Counted from the stretch's first letter, positions 43,219-53,936 are shown. The stretch: DNA of 64,000 bases from Pseudomonas farris (GCF_019145235.1 NZ_JAHSTV010000001.1:496001-560000); one strand, 5' to 3'. Numbers and translations: made by a program. Notes: generated by a model not told the origin, from the sequence alone.

Positions 43219-45753
43219 TCAGTTCTCCAGAATTAATGAAGTATCGACCGTCGCCTCGTGGTGCAGCAGCAATGCCTCGCGTACCTGCTCGGCACTTTCC
43301 AGCCCCAGCACCTGCAGGGCGATGGCCTGGCAGTCCAGCAGATCCACTTCGCGAACCGCCGCTTTGATTGCCGGAATCAACGGCACGCTCACCGACAGTT
43401 CATCCACCCCAAGCCCGAGCAACAGCGGCACCGCCAGTTTTTCCGAAGCCATGGCGCCGCACACTCCGACCCATTTGCCATGGGCATGAGCGGCTTTCAC
43501 AGTGTTGGCGATCAGGCGCAGCACCGAGGGATGAAAACTGTCGGCCTGACTGGCCAGCCGTGGGTGATCGCGATCCATGGCCAGGGTGTACTGGGTCAGA
43601 TCGTTAGTGCCAATGGAGAAGAAATCCACCTCGGGCGCAAACAGATCAGCCATCAGCGCCGCCGCCGGCACTTCGATCATGATCCCCAGTTTCGGCAATT
43701 CAGTGAGGCCCAATGCCAGCGCCTCTTCTTCAAGCAGCTGACGGGCCAGCCGCAACTCCGACAGCTGCGCGACCATCGGCAGCATGATGTGCAGGCGCGC
43801 CAGCCCGGCGCTGCTCAAAATCGCCTTGAACTGATCGCGCAACAGCTGCGGACGTTCCAGGCACAAACGAATTCCGCGCATGCCCAGGAATGGGTTGGTT
43901 TCACGCTCCATCGGCACATAGGCCAACGGTTTGTCACCGCCGACATCCAGGGTCCGCACCACCAGATTGCGCGCCGGGCCCAAGGCTCGGGCGATGGCGC
44001 TGTAAGTGGATGCCTGCTCGTCATGGCTTGGCGCGTGATTGCGATCCAGATAAAGAAACTCCGAACGCAACAGACCGACGCCCTCGCCGCCCAGCGTCAT
44101 GGCCTGTTCGGCTTCGGTCAGCGACGCGATATTGGCGGTGATTTCAACGTGATGCCCATCTCGGGTACAGGCGGCCAGGCCTGCATTTTCCAGCTCGTAT
44201 TGTTGGCGTTTCTTTTGTCGCTGACGATTGGCTTGCAACTGCTCAATAGCGGCCAGCTCGGGATCCAGCTGCAACTCACCCTTGTCGGCATCAAGCAAAA
44301 CCCGGGTGCCATTGATCAATGTCAGCACCTGAACTGGCAAGCCGCAGATCGCCGGCAAACCGAAGGCCCGCGCGAGAATTGCCACGTGGCTGGTGGCGCC
44401 ACCACCGACCGTGGCGAACCCCAGCACCTTGCGCGTGTCCAGGCCAGCCGTTTGGGAGGGCGTCAGTTGCTCGGCAATCAGAATCGCCCCGTCCGGCAAC
44501 TCCATCGCACGATCCACTACGCCGAGAATCAGCTTGAGCACTCGGTGACCGACGTCGACCAGGTCTGCGGCGCGTTCGGCCAGCAAGGCATTGCCCAGGC
44601 TTTTGAACAAGGCCGCCGTCGACTCGGTGGCCGCACGCCAGGCGAAACCGGCACTTTTGCCAGCATCGATCAGTGCCAGGGCCTGATCCAGCAGGCCTGG
44701 GTCTTCGAGCAGTTCCTGATGAGCCTTGAAGATGTCTGCCTGGGCGTCACCCGTGGCCTTGTCTCGCAACTGCTGCAAGGCCAGAACCGCCGCCGCCAAC
44801 GCCCGGGACAGGTGCTCACGCTCAACCTGAGGACTCACGCCGAACTCACACACCTCGAGAGTCTGCTCGGCAATCTGCACCACTTGGCCAAACGCCGAAC
44901 CCGGCGAGGCGCAGACGCCGCGCAGCACCTTCAGCGATGAGGTCTCGACCACAACCGTCTCAACTTCTGCCATCACCGTCACGGCTTCCCCGCAACCGGC
45001 GGCCAGCAACTCGGCCAGCGTCTTGATCGCCACTTCGGCATCCGCGCCCGCCGCGCTGACCTGCAGGACATCACCATGGGCGGTCTGCAAAGCCATGATC
45101 GCCACCAGGGATTTGGCGTTCGCGCTGTCCTGCTGTTTATGCAGGCAAATGCTCGCCGAAAAGCCTTTCGCCGCTTGGGCAAACACTGCCGCAGGGCGAG
45201 CGTGCAAGCCGTTGGCATTGGGCAGGGTCACCGGTTTGGAGAACAGCGCTTCGCCCTTCTCCGGCATCGGCTCATCGACCGCCACTTCGGATGGATTCAG
45301 ACTCAGCAGCGGCTGACCGCTTTCCACTACACCCGTTTCGGGCGTCAGCCAGGTGAATGGCTCGCCGCTGACCACCAGCATCAAGGTCAACAAACTGCGG
45401 GCGTTCAAGGCGATGTAATCGGCGTCGAACTCGATCAGCGCCTGCCCCACTACTACCCGCTGACCTTCCTCCACCAACCGGGTGAAACCCTTTCCAGCCA
45501 GGTTCACGGTATCGAGGCCGATGTGCATCAGCACCTGCACGCCATTGTCGTCGGTGATGCTGACGGCATGCCCACTGACCTGCACATTACTGATCACCCC
45601 GGCCAGCGGTGCGCACAAGGTTTGCGAGGTCGGATCGATGCACAGACCGTCGCCGATCACACGACTGGAAAACACCTGATCGGGCACTTGGTCCAGCGGC
45701 ATCAGCACGCCGGACACAGGTGCCAGCAGTTGCAATTGTTGGGGTGTGGCCAT
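43219..45753 (-). CDS. ptsP: PTS EIIA-HPr-EI fusion protein (phosphoenolpyruvate-protein phosphotransferase)
   Basis: An 844-residue cytoplasmic protein joining three PTS steps: a glucose-type EIIA domain (His77 in VLMHIGLDTV), HPr (His184 in NGLHARPAAV) and enzyme I (His456 in GGATSHVAIL), with a full C-terminal PEP-binding domain (LRSEFLYLDR, DFFSIGTNDLTQYTLAMDRD). It supplies phosphate for TreP, whose own sequence lacks EIIA. The ATG at 45753 has AGGTGA upstream; longer in-frame starts reach into the porin gene. The symbol ptsP follows common annotation for this fusion, but it is distinct from the nitrogen-PTS PtsP with a GAF domain. Confidence 0.9.
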   Translation of the reverse strand: MATPQQLQLLAPVSGVLMPLDQVPDQVFSSRVIGDGLCIDPTSQTLCAPLAGVISNVQVSGHAVSITDDNGVQVLMHIGLDTVNLAGKGFTRLVEEGQRVVVGQALIEFDADYIALNARSLLTLMLVVSGEPFTWLTPETGVVESGQPLLSLNPSEVAVDEPMPEKGEALFSKPVTLPNANGLHARPAAVFAQAAKGFSASICLHKQQDSANAKSLVAIMALQTAHGDVLQVSAAGADAEVAIKTLAELLAAGCGEAVTVMAEVETVVVETSSLKVLRGVCASPGSAFGQVVQIAEQTLEVCEFGVSPQVEREHLSRALAAAVLALQQLRDKATGDAQADIFKAHQELLEDPGLLDQALALIDAGKSAGFAWRAATESTAALFKSLGNALLAERAADLVDVGHRVLKLILGVVDRAMELPDGAILIAEQLTPSQTAGLDTRKVLGFATVGGGATSHVAILARAFGLPAICGLPVQVLTLINGTRVLLDADKGELQLDPELAAIEQLQANRQRQKKRQQYELENAGLAACTRDGHHVEITANIASLTEAEQAMTLGGEGVGLLRSEFLYLDRNHAPSHDEQASTYSAIARALGPARNLVVRTLDVGGDKPLAYVPMERETNPFLGMRGIRLCLERPQLLRDQFKAILSSAGLARLHIMLPMVAQLSELRLARQLLEEEALALGLTELPKLGIMIEVPAAALMADLFAPEVDFFSIGTNDLTQYTLAMDRDHPRLASQADSFHPSVLRLIANTVKAAHAHGKWVGVCGAMASEKLAVPLLLGLGVDELSVSVPLIPAIKAAVREVDLLDCQAIALQVLGLESAEQVREALLLHHEATVDTSLILEN

Positions 45754-45815
45754 GACGTCACCTGCTGTTTTGTTCTTTGAAGTGCCGATGGAGCGCGAGG
45801 CTCCGACAGCATCGC

Positions 45816-47132
<1,317 letters not shown>

Positions 47133-47146
47133 TTATTGGTTAAGGG

Positions 47147-48796
47147 CTAGTGGTTAGTCAGGTGCAGCACGAACGACTCAAACGGCCGTAAAAACACCTG
47201 CTGATTGCGCAGCGGACAGTCCGGATAGTTGCTGATGACCAGACGTTGAGTCATCGCTTCGCTGATCACCTCATCCGGCAGTTCGACTTCGCACGGCGCG
47301 CCATAGAAGTTGTTCAGCACCAGCAAACGCTCGCCATGGCCTTCACGCACGTACGCCCAGATTTTCGTGTGCTCAGGCAATAACTGCCGATACACGCCGT
47401 CGGACATCAGCGTTTCACTGCGGCGCAGGGCAATCAGCTGACGGTAGTGATGCAGCACCGAATCCGGATCGTCGAGCTGGTGAGCGACGTTGATCTGTGC
47501 CGCGTTGGCCGGCACGCCGATCCATGGTTCGGCAGCGCTGAAACCAGCGTTCGGCTCAGCGTTCCAGTGCATCGGCGTGCGACCGTTGTCCCGGGACTTC
47601 TGCATGATTGCCGCCATGTTGTCGGCGTCGCTGCTACCGGCTTCGCGCTTGAGCCGGAAGATGTTCAGGGTTTCGACATCGCGGTATTGATCGATGTGAT
47701 CGAAGCCCGGATTGGTCATGCCCAGCTCTTCACCCTGGTACACGAACGGCGTGCCCTGCAGAAAATGCAGCGCCGTGCCGAGCATCTTCGCCGACACCAC
47801 CCGATGCTCGCCGTCATGCCCAAAACGCGAGACCACCCGCGGCTGATCATGGTTACACCAGAACAGCGCGTTCCAGCCGCCGCCAGCCTGCATCCCGGTT
47901 TGCCAGTCGGAGAGAATGCGCTTGAGTGCGAGGAAGTCGAAATCGGCGCGAACCCACTTTTGCAGGTTCGGGTAATCAACCTTCAGGTGATGAAAGTTGA
48001 AGGTCATCGACAGCTCTTTCGACTCTGGCCGTGAATAGCGGATGCAGTGTTCCAGACTGGTGGACGACATCTCGCCGACGTTGATCAGGTCATGGCCTTC
48101 GAACACTTCACGGTGCATCTGCTGCAAGTAGTCGTGGACGTGCGGGCCGTCGGTGTAGAAGCGCCGACCATCGGTGTTGTCCTCGGGGAAATCCGCCGGT
48201 TTGGAGATTAGGTTGATCACGTCCAGTCGGAAACCGCCCACGCCTTTATCGCGCCAGAAACGCATCATCTTGAAGACTTCGGCGCGCACCTGGGGGTTGT
48301 CCCAGTTCAGGTCGGCCTGCGTGTGGTCGAACAAGTGCAGGTAATACTGACCGGTCTGGGCCTCGTACTCCCAGGCTGAACCGCCGAACTTGGATTCCCA
48401 GTTGTTCGGCTGATCGCGCCAGATGTAGAAATCGCGGTAAGGGTTGTCGAGGCTGCTGCGGGCCTGCTGAAACCAGGTGTGCTCGATCGAGGTGTGATTG
48501 ACCACGATGTCGAGCATCAATTTAATCCCGCGCTTGCCGGCTTCGGCGATCAGCAACTCGCAGTCGGCCATGGTTCCGTAGCTCGGGTCGATGGCATAGT
48601 AGTCGCTGATGTCGTAACCGTTGTCGCGCTGGGGCGAACGCAGGAACGGCGTAATCCACAGGCAATCGACACCCAGCCAGTGCAGGTAGTCGAGCTTGGC
48701 CACGACGCCGAGCAAATCCCCCGTGGGGTTGCCGGCGTGGCTGTGAAAACTCTTCGGGTAGATCTGGTAGATCACCGAACGTTGCCAGTCTTGCAT
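47147..48796 (-). CDS. treC: alpha,alpha-phosphotrehalase (trehalose-6-phosphate hydrolase)
   Basis: A 549-residue GH13 enzyme that splits trehalose 6-phosphate, the product of PTS import, into glucose and glucose 6-phosphate. Motifs include DWQRSVIYQIYPKSF, LMLDIVVNHTS, the catalytic nucleophile region GFRLDVINLI and GEMSS (acid), and WCNHDQPRVVSRFG. Length is typical of TreC. It is encoded 116 bases downstream of treP, with a REP pair between them, and is followed by the porin gene. Confidence 0.93.
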   Translation of the reverse strand: MQDWQRSVIYQIYPKSFHSHAGNPTGDLLGVVAKLDYLHWLGVDCLWITPFLRSPQRDNGYDISDYYAIDPSYGTMADCELLIAEAGKRGIKLMLDIVVNHTSIEHTWFQQARSSLDNPYRDFYIWRDQPNNWESKFGGSAWEYEAQTGQYYLHLFDHTQADLNWDNPQVRAEVFKMMRFWRDKGVGGFRLDVINLISKPADFPEDNTDGRRFYTDGPHVHDYLQQMHREVFEGHDLINVGEMSSTSLEHCIRYSRPESKELSMTFNFHHLKVDYPNLQKWVRADFDFLALKRILSDWQTGMQAGGGWNALFWCNHDQPRVVSRFGHDGEHRVVSAKMLGTALHFLQGTPFVYQGEELGMTNPGFDHIDQYRDVETLNIFRLKREAGSSDADNMAAIMQKSRDNGRTPMHWNAEPNAGFSAAEPWIGVPANAAQINVAHQLDDPDSVLHHYRQLIALRRSETLMSDGVYRQLLPEHTKIWAYVREGHGERLLVLNNFYGAPCEVELPDEVISEAMTQRLVISNYPDCPLRNQQVFLRPFESFVLHLTNH

Positions 48797-48840
48797 GGCG
48801 GGATTCCTTCAATAAATTGGGCGGTGACTGTTCTGGCCCC

Positions 48841-48904
48841 TTCGCGAGCAAGCCCGCTCCCACATTGGAATGCGGTCAACTGTGGGAGCGGGCTTGCTCG
48901 CGAA
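48841..48904. repeat. REP-type inverted repeat pair, family B, reversed order, inside the tre operon
   Basis: Pair in the 116-base treP-treC gap. Such repeats between co-transcribed genes can stabilise the upstream message or stop exonucleases, which may set treP and treC levels apart (inference). Confidence 0.8.
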
Positions 48905-48912
48905 TGGATCTA

Positions 48913-50355
48913 TCAAGCGACCCGATACCCGGGCCGGACAATCCTCATGCTCAACCCGCAGGTCAGAACAAACGGCACGACCATGGCAATCACCATCCCG
49001 ACCATGAACATCGGAATGAACTGCGGAATGATCGAGATGAAACCGGGCAACCCGCCGACGCCGATTGCCGAGGCCTGGACCTTGTTCAGCGACAGGAAGA
49101 TGCAGCCCAGCGCCGAGCCGATCAGGGCCGCATAGAACGGAAATTTGTAGCGCAGGTTGACCCCGAACATCGCCGGTTCGGTGATGCCGAAGTAGGCAGA
49201 AATCGCCGAGGTCGAGGCCATGCTTTTATCCCGCACACTGCGGGTCATGTAGAACACCGCCAGTGCCGCGCTACCCTGGGCGAGGTTGGACATGACGATC
49301 ATCGGCCAGATGAAGGTGCCGCCCTGGGTGGAGATCAGTTGCAGGTCGACCGCGAGAAACATGTGGTGCATACCGGTGATCACCAGCGGTGCGTAAAGCA
49401 GGCCGAAAATCGCGCCGCCAATCATGGGCGCCAGGTCGAACAGGGTGACCATGCCTTCGGTGATGAGAATCCCCAGATGGCGAGTCACCGGGCCAATCAC
49501 TGCCAGCGCCAGCACACCGGTGACAACGATGGTGGTGATCGGCACCACCAGCAATTGCACCGCATTAGGCACCCGCGCCCGCAGCCACTTTTCGATGACG
49601 CTCATCACATAAGCCGCCAGCAGGATCGGCAGGATTTGCCCCTGATAACCGACCTTCTCGATCTGAAACAAACCGAGGATGTCAAAGTACGGCAGGCTCT
49701 GCCCCTCCAGCCCCGCCACCGCTTTGCCGTAGTTCCAGGCGTTGAGCAGATCCGGGTGCACCAGCATCAGGCCGAGCACGATGCCGAGGATTTCGCTGCC
49801 GCCAAAGCGCTTCGCCGCCGACCAGCCCACCAACGCCGGGAGAAACACGAACGAGGTATTGGCCATCAGGTTGACCAGGCTCCAGAGCCCGTCAAGCTTG
49901 GGGTAGGCGTCCAGCAGGGTCTTGCCCTCAATGAACATGCCCTTGGCGCCGATCAGGTTGTTGATGCCCATCAACAGGCCGGCAATGATCAGCGCCGGCA
50001 GGATCGGCATGAACACGTCCGAAAATACCCGCACCAATCGCTGCATCGGGTTGATCTTGTCGGCGCTTTTCTGTTTGACGTCGGCGATGGTCGAGGCGGC
50101 GAGACCGGTTTGACGGCGCAGTTCGGCGTAGACCTTTTCCACTTCGCCGGGGCCGATCACCACCTGGAACAGGCCGCCGGTAAAGAATGAACCTTTGACC
50201 AGATCGATCTGGTTCAGCGTGGCACTGTTGACCAGTTTCGGGTCTTTGAGGGCCAGGCGCAGCCGTGTGACGCAATGCGCGGCCTGCTCGATGTTGTCGC
50301 TGCCACCGAGGCTGTGCAGCAGCTCGGAGGCGATATTCGGATAGTCGTGGCTCAT
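48913..50355 (-). CDS. treP: PTS trehalose transporter EIIBC
   Basis: A 480-residue inner-membrane permease. The N-terminal EIIB domain has the phosphorylated Cys28 (AAHCVTRLRLAL). The EIIC domain follows, with about ten membrane segments, VFMPILPALIIAGLLMG near its start and ISAYFGITEPAMFGVNLRYKFPF near its end. There is no EIIA domain; that is supplied by the fusion protein three genes downstream. It imports trehalose as trehalose 6-phosphate. It is the first gene of the leftward operon and diverges from treR across two operator copies. Confidence 0.93.
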   Translation of the reverse strand: MSHDYPNIASELLHSLGGSDNIEQAAHCVTRLRLALKDPKLVNSATLNQIDLVKGSFFTGGLFQVVIGPGEVEKVYAELRRQTGLAASTIADVKQKSADKINPMQRLVRVFSDVFMPILPALIIAGLLMGINNLIGAKGMFIEGKTLLDAYPKLDGLWSLVNLMANTSFVFLPALVGWSAAKRFGGSEILGIVLGLMLVHPDLLNAWNYGKAVAGLEGQSLPYFDILGLFQIEKVGYQGQILPILLAAYVMSVIEKWLRARVPNAVQLLVVPITTIVVTGVLALAVIGPVTRHLGILITEGMVTLFDLAPMIGGAIFGLLYAPLVITGMHHMFLAVDLQLISTQGGTFIWPMIVMSNLAQGSAALAVFYMTRSVRDKSMASTSAISAYFGITEPAMFGVNLRYKFPFYAALIGSALGCIFLSLNKVQASAIGVGGLPGFISIIPQFIPMFMVGMVIAMVVPFVLTCGLSMRIVRPGYRVA

Positions 50356-50410
50356 GCTTTTTTCTTCCGCTGTAGTTTTTTGTTATTGGCAGCACGCCGA
50401 AGCGAAAAGT

Positions 50411-50427
50411 ACTCGTCTGTACGAGTT
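50411..50427. promoter_or_regulatory. TreR-type operator, copy 1
   Basis: ACTCGTCTGTACGAGTT is an internal dyad (ACTCGT/ACGAGT) resembling GntR/HutC-class operators of the form AACTTGTATATACAAGTT. It lies 56 bases before the treP start and is the exact reverse complement of copy 2. Confidence 0.75.
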
Positions 50428-50435
50428 ATTGCAAC

Positions 50436-50452
50436 AACTCGTACAGACGAGT
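50436..50452. promoter_or_regulatory. TreR-type operator, copy 2
   Basis: AACTCGTACAGACGAGT, exact reverse complement of copy 1 over all 17 bases, with 8 bases between the copies (25 bases centre to centre). It would let two repressor dimers bind on similar faces of the helix and control treP and treR together. Confidence 0.75.
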
Positions 50453-50593
50453 TTGATTTGGTTTCTCCCAAACCCGACAGGCGGCGACATTTCCTACCTC
50501 CGAAGTCAAAGAAACCCAAAGCCGCATGGACAAACCCCTACCCTGCCCTTAAGGTTCAAAACCTTGAGCACAGCGCGGCACAGAGCCATCCCC

Positions 50594-51298
50594 ATGAGTA
50601 AATACAACCAGATCTACAGCGATCTGCTTGCCAGCATCACGACCGAACGTCTGGAACGCGGCGCACGACTGCCTTCCGAAACCGAGCTGATGGACAGCTA
50701 TCAGGCCAGTCGCGGCACTGTGCGCAAGGCCATCGAGCAATTGCAGGAGCGCGGTTTCGCCCAGAAAGTCCACGGCAAAGGCACCTTCGTGCTGTCGACC
50801 AACCCGATCGAATTTCAACTCGGCGGCATCGTCAGCTTCCAGGAAACCTACCCACGACTGGGCAATGACGTCAGCACCGAGGTGGTCGAATTCGCACAAA
50901 TACCCCTCGAAGGCTCGCTGCTTGAACACATCAAGGCCAAAGAAGGCAGCCTGATCACACGAATCAAGCGAGTGCGACGGATCGACGGTAAACGGGTGAT
51001 CCTCGACATCAACCATTTCGTCAGCGACGTGATTCCCGGCCTGTCCCGCGACATCGCCGAACAATCGATTTACGCCTTCATCGAGCAAACCCTGCAACTG
51101 CAAATCGCCTACGCCCAGCGCACCATCGAAGCGGTGCCGCGCAGCAAGGATGACCAACAACACCTGGACCTCGACGGCCAGAGCCATGTGATCGTGGTCA
51201 GCAACCAGACCTTCCTGCAGGACGGTCGACAATTCGAGTACACCGAGTCGCGACATACCCTGGACAAGTTCTACTTTTCGGATGTGGCCCGGCGCTGA
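50594..51298 (+). CDS. treR: trehalose operon repressor TreR (GntR/HutC family)
   Basis: A 234-residue regulator with an N-terminal winged helix (YSDLLASITTERLERGARLPSETELMDSYQASRGTVRKAI) and a C-terminal UTRA ligand domain (SFQETYPRLGNDVSTEV, IKRVRRIDGKRVI, QFEYTESRHTLDKFYF). By family it binds operators until trehalose 6-phosphate releases it. The ATG at 50594 fits the HTH position; a longer in-frame reading from 50354 would run through the operators. It is transcribed away from treP. Confidence 0.92.
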   Translation: MSKYNQIYSDLLASITTERLERGARLPSETELMDSYQASRGTVRKAIEQLQERGFAQKVHGKGTFVLSTNPIEFQLGGIVSFQETYPRLGNDVSTEVVEFAQIPLEGSLLEHIKAKEGSLITRIKRVRRIDGKRVILDINHFVSDVIPGLSRDIAEQSIYAFIEQTLQLQIAYAQRTIEAVPRSKDDQQHLDLDGQSHVIVVSNQTFLQDGRQFEYTESRHTLDKFYFSDVARR

Positions 51299-51397
51299 CA
51301 CTACACGGTACTGAATCGACAATGGGCACAACTATGTAGTGCACATTTCTTGAGCGAACGGGTCATCCTCGATGCCCATTTCTCAAGGATAGAGAGC

Positions 51398-51745
51398 ATG
51401 AACCCGATCGAAACCCGCCCACTGCCCAATGCCGCCGACAAGGCAGCGCTCAAGGCAATCGCCACCAGCGTCATCCAGACGTGCCCCAGCCTGCAAGACA
51501 CGGCGCACGACGTTGCCAGTGACCTGCTGAAAAAATATGACATCGTCGGCCTCGATCCGGATCAGGTGTACTTCCACCGATTCGACGCATCCCAAAGCAG
51601 TTCGAAAGCCTTCACCGGTTGGGAACACGTCAAGGCAACGCCCACCAGTTCCATGACCCTGACGCAGCTGGTGATCCATCGCTTCCGCACCGCCGACCAG
51701 GACAACGCCGACTCGGAACTGATTTCGACAGCATCCATGACCTGA
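51398..51745 (+). CDS. N-terminal fragment of the frameshifted toxin-like gene
   Basis: A 115-residue open frame. GGATAGAGAGC gives a good ribosome-binding site before the ATG. The part DLLKKYDIVGLDPDQVYFHRFDAS, FTGWEHVKATPTSSMTLTQLVIHRF resembles a conserved segment of DUF6543/dermonecrotic-type toxins. The last residues after about 51720 (ISTASMT) are read in the wrong frame. Confidence 0.6.
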   Translation: MNPIETRPLPNAADKAALKAIATSVIQTCPSLQDTAHDVASDLLKKYDIVGLDPDQVYFHRFDASQSSSKAFTGWEHVKATPTSSMTLTQLVIHRFRTADQDNADSELISTASMT

Positions 51746-53670
51746 TCAAAGGCGACTGGCGCGTTCAAATGGAAACCCCATGGGCCTACCGGACCCCGCA
51801 GGATCTGAGAGCACTGTTGCCGGAGTCGGGAATGTTCACCTTTCAGCGCTTCAGAAGCAGCGTGCTGGTGGTTTATCGCAACGCCGATAACGAAATTGTA
51901 GAGAGCGCCATCAGGTCGACACCCGGTGGAAGGCTCAACCTGGATACCCCGCTTCGGCCAGCCTATGAATCCATGACTGTGGATAACCTCGATGAACTCA
52001 AAGAGGCATTGATTGCAAAGAAGATGAAGCCCATGGGCTGGCCGGAAGTGGCTGGCGAGGTTGACGGAGCAGCATCGCTGATCGAAAACCCTCCTCGGTC
52101 GCTGCCTGAAATCCAGCGATCGGGCATTCCAGACAACTGGCAGGCCAACGAACTGCTGGAGGACAAAACACCCGGCACCGATTCCGGAAAATTCCAGGGC
52201 ATCTATCAACTCGACGCCAACCCTTCAACTGCCATCATGCTGGATGACACGGCCTATTACGTGCGCTACGAAGCCGACGTCAATGGCGGCGGCACTTGGG
52301 CCATCATTGATCCTGAACGACCGAGCGCGTTTTCAGGATCTCTACCGGTACGCCTCAATGCCCAGGGCGAATGGGAACTGGCACCCCGAGCCGAACTCAA
52401 GGGCGGCGGCAACACGCAGCCAGGAACGTCCCAGGTCACTGTTCAAAATCCACCGTTGGCCACCCTGAACCGTCCCGCCACTCAGTACGATACATCGGGC
52501 GGACTCCGTCTCAGAAAACTGGCTCTGGGCATAAGAGAAACTCACATCAAAATCATGCGCCAGCCCGATGGACATCTGCGCGGGATGTCCACTTACGACG
52601 AATACGTCGCAGCCCATCGCGCAAACCTGTCACGGGACGCCCGACAGTTCTTTTCCCGTAGTGAGTTCACCGGTTCATTACCCCCACGCCCGGTGCTTCC
52701 TGTCGTGACACCATCGACCACCGCCGCAGAACTGATTCCGGAGATTTTTAACGCCGCACCAGGCTTGGTCATCGGCGAAAGCCAGGATCGCATTGCCAGC
52801 ATGCGGTTTCTTATCGAGAACATGCCGATCCTGGCCCAAAAGGAGGTCAAGACGCTCTATTTCCATCGCCTGCTCAACGATTTCAGTCAACTGGATCTCA
52901 ATCAGTTTTTCAGAAGTGGGGAAATGTCCGACGACCTGGAAAAGTCTCTACGACAGCTGCAAAGCGATCCTTCCGGACGGTTCACGCCGCTTGAAGTGGT
53001 CAAGGTCGCTCAACACAACCGCATTCGAATACAGGCAACGGACTGTCTGGCGAGTTACCGCTACCCCGCCTCGCCACTTCCCGACATGCATGAACAAGCC
53101 ATAAAAACCTACCTCACCCACACCATCATGCAGGCCGACAAATCGCTCAACGGGGCTGGAAAATGGGTGGTGCTGACGGATCAGGAAAACTTGAACACGT
53201 TTCGCGGCATGCCTGGCATCAGTGAAATGCAGGGTGGTATTGGTTTGCGCATTGAAGAGGTGCTACCGGAAGAAAACTTGCTGATCGAAACGGATCGGGG
53301 GATTGAGATAGGACGCGGTTTTGGCTCGCAACACGAATCCATTAGGGGAGATTCCGACACCCTGTTTGCCGACCTGAGTCTGCAGACGCCACTGCCCTTG
53401 CTCGAAAGGACACCGGAGGAGCTCGAGCGACTGCTGTTCCGCCAAGGCATGTTCACTTTCGAGAAGTCGGACGGCGGTTGGACGCTGATTCATCGCGGAA
53501 GGGATGGCCGAATTGCACGAACACTGGTCGAGCGTACAGTTGACGGCAAGTATCTGATCAATCGCCCCTCATGGACCGAAGTGCACCAGGTGCCTTATGC
53601 CGACATCGTCGAACTGTCCTGGGCCCTGAGCCGTATGGGCATGGACCTCGAAGGCCGCTTGCCGCTTTAA
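51619..53670 (+). CDS. C-terminal fragment of the frameshifted toxin-like gene, with ChaN/TIKI-like domain
   Basis: The open frame spans 683 codons, but the first 34 or so are an off-frame reading of the upstream fragment; real sequence starts near 51720. It holds a beta-rich domain (TAYYVRYEADVNGGGTWAIID), then a central region GLVIGESQDRIASMRFLIENMPILAQKEVKTLYFHRLLND that resembles the GExH motif region of ChaN/TIKI-like toxin domains with Gln in place of His, and IRIQATDCLASYRY. A unit of about 95 residues occurs twice: at 51745-52032 (TPQDLRALLPESGMFTFQ) and at the C-terminus 53368-53667 (TPEELERLLFRQGMFTFE). Proteins of this kind are annotated as membrane-targeted effector toxins. Activity is unproven. 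Confidence 0.68.
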   Translation: MGTRQGNAHQFHDPDAAGDPSLPHRRPGQRRLGTDFDSIHDLIKGDWRVQMETPWAYRTPQDLRALLPESGMFTFQRFRSSVLVVYRNADNEIVESAIRSTPGGRLNLDTPLRPAYESMTVDNLDELKEALIAKKMKPMGWPEVAGEVDGAASLIENPPRSLPEIQRSGIPDNWQANELLEDKTPGTDSGKFQGIYQLDANPSTAIMLDDTAYYVRYEADVNGGGTWAIIDPERPSAFSGSLPVRLNAQGEWELAPRAELKGGGNTQPGTSQVTVQNPPLATLNRPATQYDTSGGLRLRKLALGIRETHIKIMRQPDGHLRGMSTYDEYVAAHRANLSRDARQFFSRSEFTGSLPPRPVLPVVTPSTTAAELIPEIFNAAPGLVIGESQDRIASMRFLIENMPILAQKEVKTLYFHRLLNDFSQLDLNQFFRSGEMSDDLEKSLRQLQSDPSGRFTPLEVVKVAQHNRIRIQATDCLASYRYPASPLPDMHEQAIKTYLTHTIMQADKSLNGAGKWVVLTDQENLNTFRGMPGISEMQGGIGLRIEEVLPEENLLIETDRGIEIGRGFGSQHESIRGDSDTLFADLSLQTPLPLLERTPEELERLLFRQGMFTFEKSDGGWTLIHRGRDGRIARTLVERTVDGKYLINRPSWTEVHQVPYADIVELSWALSRMGMDLEGRLPL

Positions 53671-53711
53671 CTCATCATTCTTTTCTACAAGGTACATATC
53701 CCCTGAAACGC

Positions 53712-53747
53712 AAGAAGCCCCCGATCTCGCGATCGGGGGCTTCTTTT
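53712..53747. terminator. strong bidirectional terminator
   Basis: AAGAAGCCCCCGATC and its exact complement GATCGGGGGCTTCTT around a TCGC loop, followed by TT on the plus strand and preceded by an A-rich run on the complement. It ends the toxin-like gene and can also stop leftward transcription. Confidence 0.9.
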
Positions 53748-53753
53748 GTCACT

Positions 53754-53789
53754 ATCGTTTTGAGCCTGAGTTCACAGGCTCAAAACGAT
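53754..53789. other. second long hairpin next to the guaA-end copy
   Basis: ATCGTTTTGAGCCTG and its perfect 15-base complement enclose AGTTCA. On the minus strand it begins right at the TGA of the guaA-like end at 53789, as a terminator following guaA would. Confidence 0.55.
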
Positions 53790-53803
53790 CACTCCCACTC
53801 TAT
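53789..53803 (-). other. short copy of the guaA 3' end, possible attachment site
   Basis: On the minus strand this reads ATA-GAG-TGG-GAG-TGA (Ile-Glu-Trp-Glu-stop), matching the last codons of guaA (ATT-GAG-TGG-GAG-TAA at 58124-58138) at 13 of 15 bases, in the same orientation, 4.3 kb away. Confidence 0.5.
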
Positions 53804-53936
53804 TATCAACTAGACAATTTCACCCTTTAAATAATGGCCCCAAGATAAACAAAATCATCCAAAACCATGGAAAATACCATGATTGATAAACAACCTAAGA
53901 TTTCTCCGAACAAGTCCCAAAATGTGTTGGCGCTGA

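Larger units (their letters stand above)
51398..53670 (+). pseudogene. toxin-like gene split by a frameshift
   Basis: Two overlapping frames encode consecutive parts of one protein. The first, starting at 51398, ends QDNADSEL then runs out of frame to a stop at 51745. The second becomes plausible at about 51720 (DFDSIHDLIKGDW) and continues to 53670. Adding one base near 51700-51730 would join them, so a one-base loss (or a two-base gain) is the simplest explanation. I see no slippery heptamer there. The product belongs with DUF6543-type toxins common in this genus. A strong terminator follows. Alternatively the downstream part may still be made from an internal start such as ATG 51769. Confidence 0.7.

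Noticed and set aside
51690..51750. Programmed ribosomal frameshift in the toxin-like gene
   Set aside because: No slippery heptamer, pseudoknot or internal Shine-Dalgarno signal is visible; a mutation is simpler.
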